DNA of 64,000 nucleotides from CAZYTO01 sp964650405 (GCA_964650405.1 CAZYTO010000002.1:1-64000); one strand, 5' to 3'; positions 17,327 to 25,374 are shown, numbered from the stretch's first letter. The notes: generated from the letters alone by a model not told the origin. Made by a program: numbers and translations.

Positions 17327-17360
17327 CCGTTGATCAACGCTTCCGGGCGTTGATCAACGG
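17327..17360. terminator. Bidirectional hairpin between converging genes
   Basis: A perfect 14-bp stem (CCGTTGATCAACGC and its complement) has a 6-nt loop, TTCCGG. Each arm is itself built on the 12-nt palindrome CGTTGATCAACG (17328-17339 and 17348-17359). It lies between the RND permease and the converging minus-strand gene and includes that gene's stop codon, so it can end transcription from both sides. Confidence 0.7.
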
Positions 17361-17956
17361 CTCGTCCGGGTCGTAACCACTCTCCGCACGAACAGCCACA
17401 CGCCGCCGCCCGCCGCGGCCCACGGCAAGGCGGAGAGCACGATCGACACTACGCTCCAGGCCGCAAAGGCCAGGAGGTCTCGCGGAGAGGCCGGCGTTCC
17501 ATCGCCCGGTATGGAGAGTGTCTCCCGCAGGGCGCCAACGGTGAGATCGAGCAATTCTTCCCGAAACTCGCCCGCGTAGAGGTTGCGGCTGTGACGCCCT
17601 CGCACGAAGGCCCGGAAGACGCGGAGCGGCGCCAGGGCCAGCCCGATCGCCAGGGCTCCGAAGTTGAGGAACCATGCCGGGTAGTGGCGCCCGCAACCGG
17701 AGGCGATCTCCCACGCCCCGATCTCCGCTTCGCCCGTCCACGTCGTGCCGTACCCCGTCAGGACGTGGTGGAGGTCATGGAGCCTCACCGCCCGGACTCT
17801 GGCCGCCGTGTTCGGAAACCGGAGGGTGAACGGTCCGGCCTTCAGTCTCACCCACCGGTCCCCGTAGCCTCCATCCAGCGGGAACCCCGATGCCGCGAAG
17901 TACTCCGCGCGGGCTTGCCGCAGGGAAAATGCCGCGTCATGCAAAGGCATGCTCAA
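17354..17956 (-). CDS. Coq4-motif membrane protein
   Basis: This 200-residue protein contains H60-D61-x-x-H64-x11-E76, which matches the HDxxHx11E metal-ligand motif of the Coq4 family of ubiquinone-biosynthesis proteins. The flanking GYGTTWTGEAEIGAWEI segment also fits that family. Two hydrophobic segments (about residues 93-112 and 160-185) probably anchor it in the membrane. Coq4 itself acts on the quinone head group. No quinone genes are nearby, so the substrate is unknown. The gene is the last of a minus-strand run and ends inside a terminator hairpin. Confidence 0.6.
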   Translation of the reverse strand: MSMPLHDAAFSLRQARAEYFAASGFPLDGGYGDRWVRLKAGPFTLRFPNTAARVRAVRLHDLHHVLTGYGTTWTGEAEIGAWEIASGCGRHYPAWFLNFGALAIGLALAPLRVFRAFVRGRHSRNLYAGEFREELLDLTVGALRETLSIPGDGTPASPRDLLAFAAWSVVSIVLSALPWAAAGGGVWLFVRRVVTTRTSR

Positions 17957-17983
17957 CTCGACGTCTCAGCGCCGCTCATCGTT

Positions 17984-18316
17984 TCAGGTGTTCGGCGTCA
18001 CCACCACGGCCGTCCCGTAGCACAGGACCTCCGTGACTCCTTCCATCACTTCCGTGGCGTCGTACCGCACGGCCACTACGGCGTTCGCACCCAACTGCGC
18101 TGCGTGCTGGAGCATGAGCGAGAACGCCTCGGAGCGCGTCTTCTCGCAGAGCTCGGTCAGCAGCGTGATGTCGCCGCCGACGAGCGTCTGGAGCTTCGCG
18201 CCGATCGTTCCGAACACCGATCGCGACCGCACGGTAATGCCGCGGACGACGCCAAGGTTGTTGATGATTCGCAGGTTGGGAAGCTCTGTGGCCGTCGTCG
18301 TTGCTCGAATGTCCAT
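17984..18316 (-). CDS. YbjQ family (UPF0145) protein
   Basis: This 110-residue protein matches the small YbjQ/UPF0145 family throughout: an N-terminal strand with LPNLRIINNLGVVRG, a central helix in which acidic and basic residues alternate (TELCEKTRSEAFSLM), and the signature HAAQLGANAVVAVRYDA before EVLCYGTAVVV. Members form pentameric rings. A heavy-metal-binding role has been proposed, but the function is not settled. It is separated by 20 nt from the next upstream gene on the same strand. Confidence 0.9.
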   Translation of the reverse strand: MDIRATTTATELPNLRIINNLGVVRGITVRSRSVFGTIGAKLQTLVGGDITLLTELCEKTRSEAFSLMLQHAAQLGANAVVAVRYDATEVMEGVTEVLCYGTAVVVTPNT

Positions 18317-18336
18317 CGTTTCTTTCTCCTCGCCTC

Positions 18337-18816
18337 TTACTTTTGGATGATGACCGTGGATTGCTGCGCGACCGCCTGCCAGCGCCCGTCCCGTTTCACC
18401 AGCACCGTGATGACGCGACGGCTGCTGCTGATGTCCTGCCCGTTGCGTTGCGCGCCGACGGTGGACCGGTACGTGTCCACGGCCGTGGTGCCGTAGACGT
18501 GGATGCTCTCGTCGTCACGGGTGTACTTCTCGATCTTGAGCTCGCCCGAGCGCAGCAGGGCCAGGCGTTGGTCGCGCGTGAGCAGGGCGCCGGCCGGGTT
18601 GACGAACGTGTATTCCGGTGCCCACAGTTTGGTCAGCGCGTCGGCGTCATTGCGGCCGAGGGCTGCGGTGATCTCGTCTTCCACTTGCCGGATGGCCTGC
18701 TCGTCGGCCGCCGCGCCGGCGGGTGTCGCGCCGTGCACGGCAAGGGGCGACAGGCCGGCGATGGCGACGGCGACGGCGACCGTAGAAAGGAGCACGCTGC
18801 GAAGAAGTTTCATCAT
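18337..18816 (-). CDS. Secreted SnoaL-like/DUF4440 (NTF2-fold) protein
   Basis: This 159-residue protein begins with a signal peptide (hydrophobic residues 7-27, cut near VHGATPA) followed by an NTF2-like cone fold: helix ADEQAIRQVEDEITAAL, then NDADALTKLWAPEYTFVNPAG and strands ending in WQAVAQQSTVI. DUF4440/SnoaL relatives include ketosteroid isomerase-like enzymes and binding proteins, so no reaction can be named. GAGGA upstream of the start codon supports the chosen start. The two consecutive ATG codons make the exact start uncertain by one residue. Confidence 0.75.
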   Translation of the reverse strand: MMKLLRSVLLSTVAVAVAIAGLSPLAVHGATPAGAAADEQAIRQVEDEITAALGRNDADALTKLWAPEYTFVNPAGALLTRDQRLALLRSGELKIEKYTRDDESIHVYGTTAVDTYRSTVGAQRNGQDISSSRRVITVLVKRDGRWQAVAQQSTVIIQK

Positions 18817-18847
18817 GGGTTCGTCCTCGTTTCTGCCTTCTGCCTTC

Positions 18848-19201
18848 TTACTTCTGACCTTGCGCGCGGAGGTTGCGGTACCAGCCGCCCGTGAGCACGA
18901 AGCGCGGGAAGGTGATCCACTGCTCGGCCAGGATGCGGCTGACGGCGTCGCCCGCGCCGAGGAACGGCTCCGGCTGAGAGGGCTCCCGGCGATGGCCGAG
19001 TCCCTGGACGGCGAAGGCGAGCAGCAGCACGACGGCGGCCGCGCCGGCCAGCGCGAGCCGCCACGTCGCCAAGGCCGCCAGCAGGGCCAGGGTCGCCAGC
19101 TCGAACAGAGGGACGGCCACGATGTGCACGAGGAGGTTGACCCGGTCCTGATGTTTCGTCGCGTAGTCGGACCACTGCCAGCGGAGCAGATCAGGGCGCA
19201 T
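18848..19201 (-). CDS. Mpo1/DUF962-like membrane protein
   Basis: This 117-residue protein has two membrane helices. It shows features of the Mpo1 (DUF962, YGL010w-like) family: an N-terminal HQDRVNLLVHIVAVPLFE block, QGLGHRREPSQPEPFLG between the helices and the C terminus, and FPRFVLTGGW at the end. Yeast Mpo1 is an iron-dependent dioxygenase of 2-hydroxy fatty acids that uses conserved histidines, and H24 and the QGLGH His are candidates here. The bacterial function is not established. It lies between the SnoaL-like and GH19 genes on the same strand. Confidence 0.55.
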   Translation of the reverse strand: MRPDLLRWQWSDYATKHQDRVNLLVHIVAVPLFELATLALLAALATWRLALAGAAAVVLLLAFAVQGLGHRREPSQPEPFLGAGDAVSRILAEQWITFPRFVLTGGWYRNLRAQGQK

Positions 19202-19226
19202 GTTGGAATTCTATCCGGCGCAGGAC

Positions 19227-19847
19227 TCAGGGCGTCAGCCAGACCGGTCTCGTTTTGGCCAGCCACGCTTGCCGTTCGGTCAGGCCGATGTAGCCGCCAT
19301 TGATGGCCTTCGTCACCTTGCGAACGTCGTCGGCATCGGCGAAGGTGTTGCACTTCGAGGCCACCCATTCCGCTGCGGCAATGTGGAGGCACCAGTCGGC
19401 GCTGAAGGCCAGGTCAGGGTTGGCGGCCAGGTCGGCGCCGAGCTGCTTGCCGTACTTCTCGTACGACTCGCGCCCGGTGATCTGCAGCAGGCCGCGGCCG
19501 ATGTACTTCCAGCCGTCTCCCGGGTCGACGTTCCCCATCCGCCCGCCGTAGACGCTGTTCGCCAGCGCCTCAGGGTTGTGGGCAAACGGCTGCGCATCCT
19601 CGAGCGTTTTGAACCGGGTTGGCCAGACATCGAGCAGGCGTTCCGCGCGGTAGTTCAGGCTCTCGGTGGTGATCGTGAACGCTCCGCTCTCATGAAGGAT
19701 CTGGGCCATGAAGTGCGCCAGGCGGAGTCCGGAGTCGTTGATCCCGTACTGCACCAGTACGGCATCGGCCTTCGCAAATCCGTCCCGGTAGTTCGGGAGC
19801 ATCTTCGGAGCGAGACGCTGGAGCTGGTCCGTGGTGACTGAAATCAT
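19227..19847 (-). CDS. GH19 chitinase-like/endolysin-type hydrolase
   Basis: This 206-residue protein fits the compact GH19 lysozyme/chitinase family common in phage endolysins. The catalytic Glu is likely in AQILHESGAF. The NSVYGGRMGNVDPGDGWKYIGRG segment and GLLQITGRESYEKYG are typical of the substrate cleft, and AINGGYIGLTERQAWL closes the domain. There is no signal peptide, as expected for a holin- or lysis-dependent enzyme. No other phage genes are next to it, so it may be a domesticated endolysin. The start ATG at 19847 fits the family N terminus. A repeat-rich gene-poor cassette lies immediately upstream. Confidence 0.85.
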   Translation of the reverse strand: MISVTTDQLQRLAPKMLPNYRDGFAKADAVLVQYGINDSGLRLAHFMAQILHESGAFTITTESLNYRAERLLDVWPTRFKTLEDAQPFAHNPEALANSVYGGRMGNVDPGDGWKYIGRGLLQITGRESYEKYGKQLGADLAANPDLAFSADWCLHIAAAEWVASKCNTFADADDVRKVTKAINGGYIGLTERQAWLAKTRPVWLTP

Positions 19848-19892
19848 GCGCGGATCATATGTCCAGCGGTCGTCGTCTCGGCGTCCCCGTGC

Positions 19893-19961
19893 GAGCCGTC
19901 TTCGATCAGCATCGCAACGAGATGGGGAGCGAGTCGATCCACACTCTCCATGTTGAAGAGC
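19893..19961. repeat. Direct repeat, left copy
   Basis: About 69 nt beginning GAGCCGTCTTC and ending TGTTGAAGAGC is roughly 80% identical to 20522-20591 in the same orientation. A shared CAGCCGGCAGGATG lies a little beyond each copy. The pair brackets a palindrome and a 21-bp repeat array. Confidence 0.75.
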
Positions 19962-20072
19962 TGGACTGCTCAACCAGCCGGCAGGATGAAGCCGCTGGCC
20001 TATGGGCGCGCAGACCTCGATCCGAGCATCTGTCGCATCGCTGAAACACGCTGACGCATCGATGGAACAGCC

Positions 20073-20534
20073 CTAGAACCGCATGCCACCAAGTGTGACA
20101 TGCATATCTAGCAGTGTTACATCCATGCCACAAGTTGTGGCATGGATGTAACACTTCCAGACATCGATGTGACTCTTCCAGGAATCGATGCCTGCGACGT
20201 AGATATCGATGCCTACAGCGTAGATATTGATGCCTACAGCGTAGACATTGATGCCTAGGAACCAGGTATCGATGCCTACAGCGTAGACATTGGTGCCTGC
20301 GACGTAGGTATCGATGCCCGCGGCCCTGAGCTCGAGGCCTACGGCGTAGGCGTTCATGCCTACCGCCTGAACGCTGGCGCCTGCTGCCCAGACATCATCA
20401 CCAACATTCCGGATCTCGTTCCCAGCACCGTCGACATCCGCGCCCGGAATGTAGACGTCCAGCCAGACGGCACTGGAGAAAACGGCGACTCTTCCCCCCT
20501 GCGTTCTCCGCCTCTCCGCGTGAGCCGTCTTCAA
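20073..20534 (-). CDS. Possible 7-residue-repeat protein, doubtful gene
   Basis: An open frame of 153 codons on the minus strand encodes repeats such as YAVGIN and YVAGID every seven residues, because the DNA below it repeats every 21 bp. The N-terminal part comes from an interspersed repeat and the C-terminal part reads through the 43-nt palindrome. There is no good ribosome-binding site and no family match. It could be a beta-solenoid-like protein, but repeat DNA that merely lacks stops in this frame is at least as likely. Confidence 0.25.
   Translation of the reverse strand: MKTAHAERRRTQGGRVAVFSSAVWLDVYIPGADVDGAGNEIRNVGDDVWAAGASVQAVGMNAYAVGLELRAAGIDTYVAGTNVYAVGIDTWFLGINVYAVGINIYAVGIDIYVAGIDSWKSHIDVWKCYIHATTCGMDVTLLDMHVTLGGMRF
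20113..20155. repeat. Perfect 43-nt palindrome
   Basis: Two 21-nt arms, starting AGTGTTACATCC on the left, are exact reverse complements around a single central G (20134). In RNA this gives a stem of about 20 bp with a minimal loop. In DNA it can extrude as a cruciform. No T-run follows and no gene ends here, so a simple terminator is unlikely. Confidence 0.85.
20160..20400. repeat. 21-bp tandem repeat (3 x 7)
   Basis: About eleven degenerate copies of a 21-bp unit near GATGCCTACAGCGTAGACATT lie between the palindrome and the right direct repeat. The unit contains small dyads (ATCGAT, GCCTAC..GTAGGC). Its length is three times the 7-bp period of the other intergenic tracts. Confidence 0.75.
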
Positions 20535-20591
20535 TCAGCCACCCGAACGAGATGGGAAGCAAATCGACCGACACCTTCGATGTTGAAGGGC
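20522..20591. repeat. Direct repeat, right copy
   Basis: This is the partner of 19893-19961. Just upstream at 20505-20523 is CTCCGCCTCTCCGCGTGA, which resembles the inverted-repeat element at 44970-45038. No terminal inverted repeats or transposase were found, so the nature of the bracketed segment is open. Confidence 0.7.
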
Positions 20592-20709
20592 GACTAGACC
20601 GGGCGGCTTCCAGGCGCCCTGACGTGGAGGAGCGGCAGGATGCCGCTCAGCCAGCCGGCAGGATGCCGACGCTCCGATGCGGCGCTCCGGTGTCCTCCGC
20701 TGTGCGGCC

Positions 20710-21273
20710 TCAGGCTTTGGGTGGTCGTCGCCGCCGGCCTCCGCCCGCCCTGCCGGGCGATGCCGTAGCGGAGGTCGATCGCGCCTTCTCGTACTCGGCG
20801 ATGTAGAGCTTTGCCGGCAGGCGGCGGATGGCCTCACCGAGGACGTCGAGCGGCAGATCGTCCAGCCGCTTGAAGCGGATGCACGCCTTCCCCATGTCGA
20901 GCTTCTTCCCGGTGGCGGCCCAGGCGCCGCGGAACCACCTCACCAGGGACGTGTCGCTGACACCCTCGACGCAGCCGCAGTAGAGACCCATGAGATAGAC
21001 GGACATGTACTGCTTCTGCGACGCCAGCGCGGCGAAGGGAAGCCCCTGGCGTGGATCGGTGTGATAGCCGGCCGGAAACACGCGATGGGGAACGTAGTAG
21101 CCGATCATCCCGTACGACATCCCCTCCTCGTAGTCCGAGTCGAGGTTGCGGAGGATCACGTCCCGTACGGCTGCCAGCGCCGTCCGGCGCTCCGGCGGAA
21201 GTGAGGCGAGATACTCCGCGACGGTCGTGGCTTTGCTCAGCATGGGAGTAAGGATACTGCTGGCACCCTTCAT
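20710..21273 (-). CDS. DUF1801 (YdhG-like) protein
   Basis: This 187-residue protein matches the DUF1801/YdhG fold: TTVAEYLASLPPERR at the start, EEGMSYGMIGYYVP, and KKLDMGKACIRFKRLDDLP toward the C terminus, followed by a basic low-complexity tail. The function is unknown. The ATG at 21273 overlaps the stop of the sigma-factor gene (ATGA) and suggests coupled translation. An internal ATG at 21243 is closer to the family start and is an alternative. It is probably co-transcribed with the sigma factor. Confidence 0.8.
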   Translation of the reverse strand: MKGASSILTPMLSKATTVAEYLASLPPERRTALAAVRDVILRNLDSDYEEGMSYGMIGYYVPHRVFPAGYHTDPRQGLPFAALASQKQYMSVYLMGLYCGCVEGVSDTSLVRWFRGAWAATGKKLDMGKACIRFKRLDDLPLDVLGEAIRRLPAKLYIAEYEKARSTSATASPGRAGGGRRRRPPKA

Positions 21274-22535
21274 CCCAACCGCGCGGCCCGTTCCAGCAAC
21301 AGCCTCCGTTCCCGCTCGTTCCGGGTGAGCCCCGCCGCGCGCTCCAACTCTGCTCGGGCTTCTGCCGTCCTGCCCAGTTTGGCCAGGACGTCAGCGCGGA
21401 CGGCGGGCAGCAGGTGGTAATCCTCCAACGCGCCGGCCGCGATCAGCGCGTCGACGATCTCCAGTCCCGCTTCCGGGCCGGTGGCCATGGAGACAGCCAC
21501 GGCGCGGTTCAGTTCCACGATCGGCGACGGGGTCAGCTCGGCCAGCGCCCCATACAGCACGACCATCCGCGCCCAGTCGGTCTCCGCGGCGGTCCGGGCC
21601 CGGGCGTGGCACGCGGCGATGGCGGCTTGCAGAGCGTACGGCCCGAGGGTGCCGCCGAGCTGTTCGGCGCGCGCCAACGCGGCCAGGCCGCGGCGGATGA
21701 GGAGGTGGTCCCAGCGGGAGCGGTCCTGCTCCAGCAGCACGACGGGCTCGCCGTCCGGACCGATGCGGGCGCGCATCCGCGAGGCCTGGATCTCCATCAG
21801 CGCCACGAGGCCGTGCACTTCCGGCTCCTGCGGCGCCAGCCCGGCCAGGATGCGACCGAGTCGCAGCGCTTCCTCGCAGAGCGCGGGGCGCATCCAGTCA
21901 TCGCCGGCAGTCGCGGCGTAGCCCTCGTTGAAGATGAGGTAGATCACCTCAAGCACGGACGAGAGGCGTGCGGCCAGGTCCTCGCCCCGAGGCACTTCGA
22001 ACGGGACGTTGGCGTTCGAGAGCGTCTTCTTGGCCCGGACGATGCGCTGGGCGATGGTCGGCTCCGGGACGAGAAAGGCGCGGGCGATCTCGTCGGTGGC
22101 CAGGCCGCCGAGGAGGCGGAGGGTGAGGGCCACGCGCGCATCCGTCGACAGCACCGGATGGCAGGAGATGAAGACGAGTCGCAGCAGGTCGTCTTCGATG
22201 TGGCTGTTGTCGATGGCTGCGTCGAGATCCGCCACCACCCGCTCCTGCTGTTCGTCCAGCTCCCGGCCGATCTCCGCGTGCTTGCGCTCCAGAAGCTCGC
22301 TCCGCCGAAAGTGATCGAGAGCCCGGAACTTCGCAGCCGCCATGAGCCAGGCGCCCGGGTTGTCCGGGACACCCGCCTCGGGCCACTTCTCCAGCGCCGT
22401 AACCAGCGCATCCTGGGCGAGCTCCTCGGCCAGCCCGACGTCGCGCACGATCCGCGTCAGCCCGGCGATGAGCCGGGCCGACTCGATTCTCCAGACGGCG
22501 TCGATGGCGGCGTGGGTGTCGGAGTGGGCCGTCAC
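21270..22535 (-). CDS. ECF sigma factor with C-terminal TPR-like domain (ECF42 type)
   Basis: This 421-residue protein has an N-terminal ECF sigma core: region 2 at about residues 10-85 with LAEELAQDALVTALEKWPE, and region 4 at about 130-190 with GLATDEIARAFLVPEPTIAQRI. A helical extension of about 230 residues follows, containing IFNEGYAA and a terminal TPR-like ELNRAVAVSM...RAELERAAGL section. This architecture defines the ECF42 group, which works without a classical anti-sigma and is controlled through its extension. The DGPF/YCII gene next door is the standard partner of that group. Confidence 0.92.
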   Translation of the reverse strand: MTAHSDTHAAIDAVWRIESARLIAGLTRIVRDVGLAEELAQDALVTALEKWPEAGVPDNPGAWLMAAAKFRALDHFRRSELLERKHAEIGRELDEQQERVVADLDAAIDNSHIEDDLLRLVFISCHPVLSTDARVALTLRLLGGLATDEIARAFLVPEPTIAQRIVRAKKTLSNANVPFEVPRGEDLAARLSSVLEVIYLIFNEGYAATAGDDWMRPALCEEALRLGRILAGLAPQEPEVHGLVALMEIQASRMRARIGPDGEPVVLLEQDRSRWDHLLIRRGLAALARAEQLGGTLGPYALQAAIAACHARARTAAETDWARMVVLYGALAELTPSPIVELNRAVAVSMATGPEAGLEIVDALIAAGALEDYHLLPAVRADVLAKLGRTAEARAELERAAGLTRNERERRLLLERAARLG

Positions 22536-22566
22536 GGCCGCCGATCATACCGGCGGGAGGGAGTAG

Positions 22567-22691
22567 GGTAAGTGGGTAGTGGTTAGTGGTTAGGACGCCT
22601 AACCTCGCAACCCCCTAACCTCGCAACCCCCTAACCTCGCAACCCCCTAACCTCGCAACCTCGCAACCCTGCAACCCCGCAACACCGCAAC
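22567..22691. repeat. Intergenic tandem repeat, CTAACCTCGCAACCCC and CGCAACCT units
   Basis: A GGTTAGTGGTTAG arm is followed by three full 16-bp CTAACCTCGCAACCCC units, a partial fourth and several 8-bp CGCAACCT variants, ending just before the DGPF gene's stop. The first arm can pair with the later CTAACC units. It separates the sigma-factor gene from its partner. Confidence 0.75.
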
Positions 22692-22699
22692 ACCGAAAC

Positions 22700-23116
22700 T
22701 CACTTCTTCTGCTTCTCCAGCTCTTTTCCCACCTCACGGTGATGCTCGACGGCGTCGCTGGGGGCGAAGTCCTCGAGCTCGAAGAGGCGGCGGATCTCGA
22801 TCTGGGCTTCGCCTTCGTCGAACGGCACGCGGCGCGCCCACTCGACGGCCTCCTCGAGCGATTTCATCTGGACCACCCAGTAGCCGGCCACCAGCTCCTT
22901 GGCCTCGGTGAACGGTCCGTCGACGACCGTCCGCTTGCCGTCGTTGAAGTAGACGCGCGCGCCTTTCGAGCTGGGCTGCAGGCCGGAGAGGTCGAGCAGG
23001 GCGCCTGCTTTCACCAGCTCCTCGTTGAACTTGGCCATGGCGGCGAGGATCTTCTCGTCCGGCATCTGCCCCGCCTCGGACTCCTTCGACGCTTTGACCA
23101 TCATCATGAATCGCAT
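22700..23116 (-). CDS. YCII/DGPF-domain protein, ECF42 partner
   Basis: This 138-residue protein begins MRFMMMVKA and carries the DGPF motif (VVDGPFTEAKELVAGYW) of YCII-related proteins at about residues 64-80. It is a dimeric alpha/beta-barrel family with no proven reaction. Genes of this family are the usual neighbours and presumed targets of ECF42 sigma factors, as seen here with the sigma gene 164 nt downstream. Confidence 0.9.
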   Translation of the reverse strand: MRFMMMVKASKESEAGQMPDEKILAAMAKFNEELVKAGALLDLSGLQPSSKGARVYFNDGKRTVVDGPFTEAKELVAGYWVVQMKSLEEAVEWARRVPFDEGEAQIEIRRLFELEDFAPSDAVEHHREVGKELEKQKK

Positions 23117-23208
23117 TGCTTGTTCCCCTTTCTACTGGTGCGTCGAACGGCGATAGCGCGAATCGACATGCTGCGAAAGATTCTTCCACGAGCCGGCCCC
23201 GGGAGTAG

Positions 23209-23275
23209 GGCACGACGCAGTCGTGTCTACATTTGTATTTCCCGCGGCCGGTGTCGGGCGCGACTGCGTCGTGCC
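23209..23275. repeat. Inverted repeat with self-palindromic arms
   Basis: Arms of 15 nt (GGCACGACGCAGTCG and its exact complement) are separated by 37 nt. Each arm also holds its own small dyad (CGAC-TGC-GTCG type), as in REP-like elements. It lies between the DGPF gene's start and the end of the glycosyltransferase gene. Confidence 0.65.
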
Positions 23276-23300
23276 GAAACCCCGTGGGTGGGGTGGTGGC

Positions 23301-24483
23301 TCAGGCCGCCGCCGTCTCCAGCACATCGAGCAATACCGTATTCGGGCCGATGCGGGCGGTGTAGCCGCGCCAGGTGACGGTATCGTCGAAGTATGGGATG
23401 AACTGGGCACCGAACTGAAGGACGTCGAGCAGCGGCACGAGGGGCAGGCTGATGCGGGCGCCGATGGTGTGGGCAAGCAGGGCGACCTGCGTCAGGCGCA
23501 GCACGAGCGCGGCCAACGGCAGCAGCCATGCTCCGGTGACTCCGGCGAGAAGGCCGGCCATCGCCGCGAGAATGGACAGGGGCAGCGGGAAGACGAGCAG
23601 TTCCGACGTGAAGCAGCCCTTCGACATCGCATACCGGATCTTGTTCCAGCGGATCTGGCGGTCGAGGGCGCGCTTCAAGGTTCGCTTCACGACGACGTTC
23701 TTCACCACGACGGGAGAGAGCGCGACCCGATACCCGGCCTCGGTGACGGCCAGGCCGATGGCCTGATCTTCCGCGAGGACGTTGGTGAAGGCGGCGAAGC
23801 CGCCGATAGCGCGCAGCGCATCGCGGGTGATGGCCATGGACTTGCCGACGACGCAGGGGACGCCGGCGAACTCGGCCAGGACGTTGCCGGCCACGACGAA
23901 GCTGAGCAGGTGGAGCGACTCGATCTTCGCGCCGAGGGACTGTGCACCGTCGCCGGCGAAGAGGTTCGAGACGCAACCGACCTCCGGGTCGTCGAACGCA
24001 GTGATCGTTCGCGCCAGGTCGTCGGGCTCCACGCGCACGTTCGAGTCGGAAATGACGAGGACCTCGCCGCGAGCGACGCGCTCGGCGGCCACGAGGCGGG
24101 CCACCTTGCGGTTGGTCCGCTCCAGCAGGGGATCGCCGCCGAGTACGACGCGGAAGGGAGCGAGGGGATGCGCGAAGCGCACCCGTTCGAGCACCGCCAG
24201 CGCAGGATCATGGCGGTCCGCGACGCTGCAGATCACTTCGTAGCGGATGCCGCGGAGCGCGGCGAACGACTCCAGGTTCCGTTCGAGATCGTCATCGAGA
24301 CCGCAGAGCGGTTTCAGGATCGAAATGAAAGGCGCCCGTCCGTCCGAACCGCCCCGCAGGGAAGATGTCGTGCCCGGCCCGCCGTCGCCGCCTCCGGAAG
24401 AGAACGGTGAGCCCGGTCTGCAGCATCGTGATCGCCGCCGCCGCGGCGGCCAGGATCAGCAGGACGATGTAGGTGTAGATCAT
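23301..24483 (-). pseudogene. GT21 (ceramide glucosyltransferase/HpnI-like) gene with a frameshift
   Basis: The main frame (23301 up to about 24410) encodes ISILKPLCGLDDDLERNLES, then ISDSNVRV, the GKSMAI/LAEDQAIG region and QIRWNKIR. These match the D,D,D and (Q/R)xxRW signatures of GT21 lipid glycosyltransferases, followed by C-terminal membrane helices. The membrane anchor and start (MIYTYIVLLIL, ATG at 24481-24483, good GAGGAG upstream) are in another frame that stops at 24292. A one-base shift between about 24330 and 24410, in a GC-rich run, separates them. This may be a sequencing or assembly error, a real mutation or programmed slippage. The intact enzyme would glycosylate a membrane lipid. 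The gene is 12 nt downstream of the PHP gene. Confidence 0.75.
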
Positions 24484-24495
24484 GTCGATGTCTCC

Positions 24496-25224
24496 TCATG
24501 CAGTTGCCAGCAGGGGCAGGGGCGCCGTGGCCGGACGAGGTTCGAGCCGCGTCACGGCCAGGCCCGTGCCCTGGCGGAGCGCGGCCACGACTTCGGTGGC
24601 GCACTTCGCTGCCGGTATGAGTGTCTTCCACGCCCAGAGGTGGTCCGGCCGGTGAAAGTCGCTGTTGCCGACGTACGGCAGCCGGGCCCGGCCCACCTGC
24701 GGGAAGAGATCCCAGCGGCAGGCGATCTCCCACAAGTCGATCAGGCCCGACACCTCGTTGCGCCGATTCCAGAGATAGAACGTGTTGGCGAACCACTCCG
24801 ACTGCTCGTTGGGGTGGCAGGCCACGACCAGTGCGCCGGCGCGCCGGGCGCGGTCGAGCATCTCCTCGACCGTACCGTCGGCCGAGACGAACGCGTCGAG
24901 CCCGATGGCCAGTGCATGCGCGGATTCGCTGCGGCGGACGCGGTTCTGGGTCAGCTCGCAGCCCGGCAGCACGATCATCCGGTACTCGTCCCAGGCGCGC
25001 TTCGCCTCGCGCTCGATCTCGGCCCGGTAGGCGGCGAAGTTTTCCGCCGTGACCGTCAGTCCGATGCGATGGGTAAATTTCCCGATGAGATTGTCGCGAT
25101 TGACGACGTGGTCGGTGATGGCGATGACGTCATGCCCCGTCCTCCCGAAGAGATCGACGACTTCGGGGATCGAGAGTCTGCCGTCCGACCAGGTCGAGTG
25201 AATGTGCAAATCAGCCAGTAGCAT
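24496..25224 (-). CDS. PHP-domain metal-dependent phosphoesterase
   Basis: This 242-residue protein has the PHP-domain metal motifs in order: DLHIHSTWSDG (residues 5-15), AITDH, a CHP motif in VACHPNE, and GNSDFHRPDH near residue 190. The family includes polymerase-type PHP domains and histidinol-phosphatase-like enzymes. This stand-alone type usually hydrolyses small phosphoesters or nucleotides. The exact substrate is unknown. It lies directly upstream of the GT21 gene and is probably co-transcribed with it. Confidence 0.88.
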   Translation of the reverse strand: MLLADLHIHSTWSDGRLSIPEVVDLFGRTGHDVIAITDHVVNRDNLIGKFTHRIGLTVTAENFAAYRAEIEREAKRAWDEYRMIVLPGCELTQNRVRRSESAHALAIGLDAFVSADGTVEEMLDRARRAGALVVACHPNEQSEWFANTFYLWNRRNEVSGLIDLWEIACRWDLFPQVGRARLPYVGNSDFHRPDHLWAWKTLIPAAKCATEVVAALRQGTGLAVTRLEPRPATAPLPLLATA

Positions 25225-25333
25225 CCCGCCCTCCTCCTTCGCTCCCGTATCGTCGCAAGGAGTGCTCCCGGAGGATGTCGCACTACGTAAAGCCGGCGTT
25301 AAGTTCCGGGCAGGGTCGTGAGGAACGGGCCGT

Positions 25334-25368
25334 AAGTGCTGAGTTTTGAGTGCCGAGTGCCGAGTGCA
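25334..25368. repeat. 7-bp tandem repeat, unit GAGTGCC
   Basis: Five 7-bp units (AAGTGCT, GAGTTTT, GAGTGCC, GAGTGCC, GAGTGCA) end just before the 3' end of the GH1 gene. They are the reverse complement of the unit seen at 35374 and 43661. Confidence 0.65.
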
Positions 25369-25374
25369 CGGCGG

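Noticed and set aside
20113..20155. Palindrome as an ordinary terminator or an integron attC site
   Set aside because: No gene ends there, no T-run follows, and no integrase or attC core sequences were seen.
20535..20837. 100-codon minus-strand frame over the right direct repeat
   Set aside because: It overlaps the DUF1801 gene in another frame and is of low quality.
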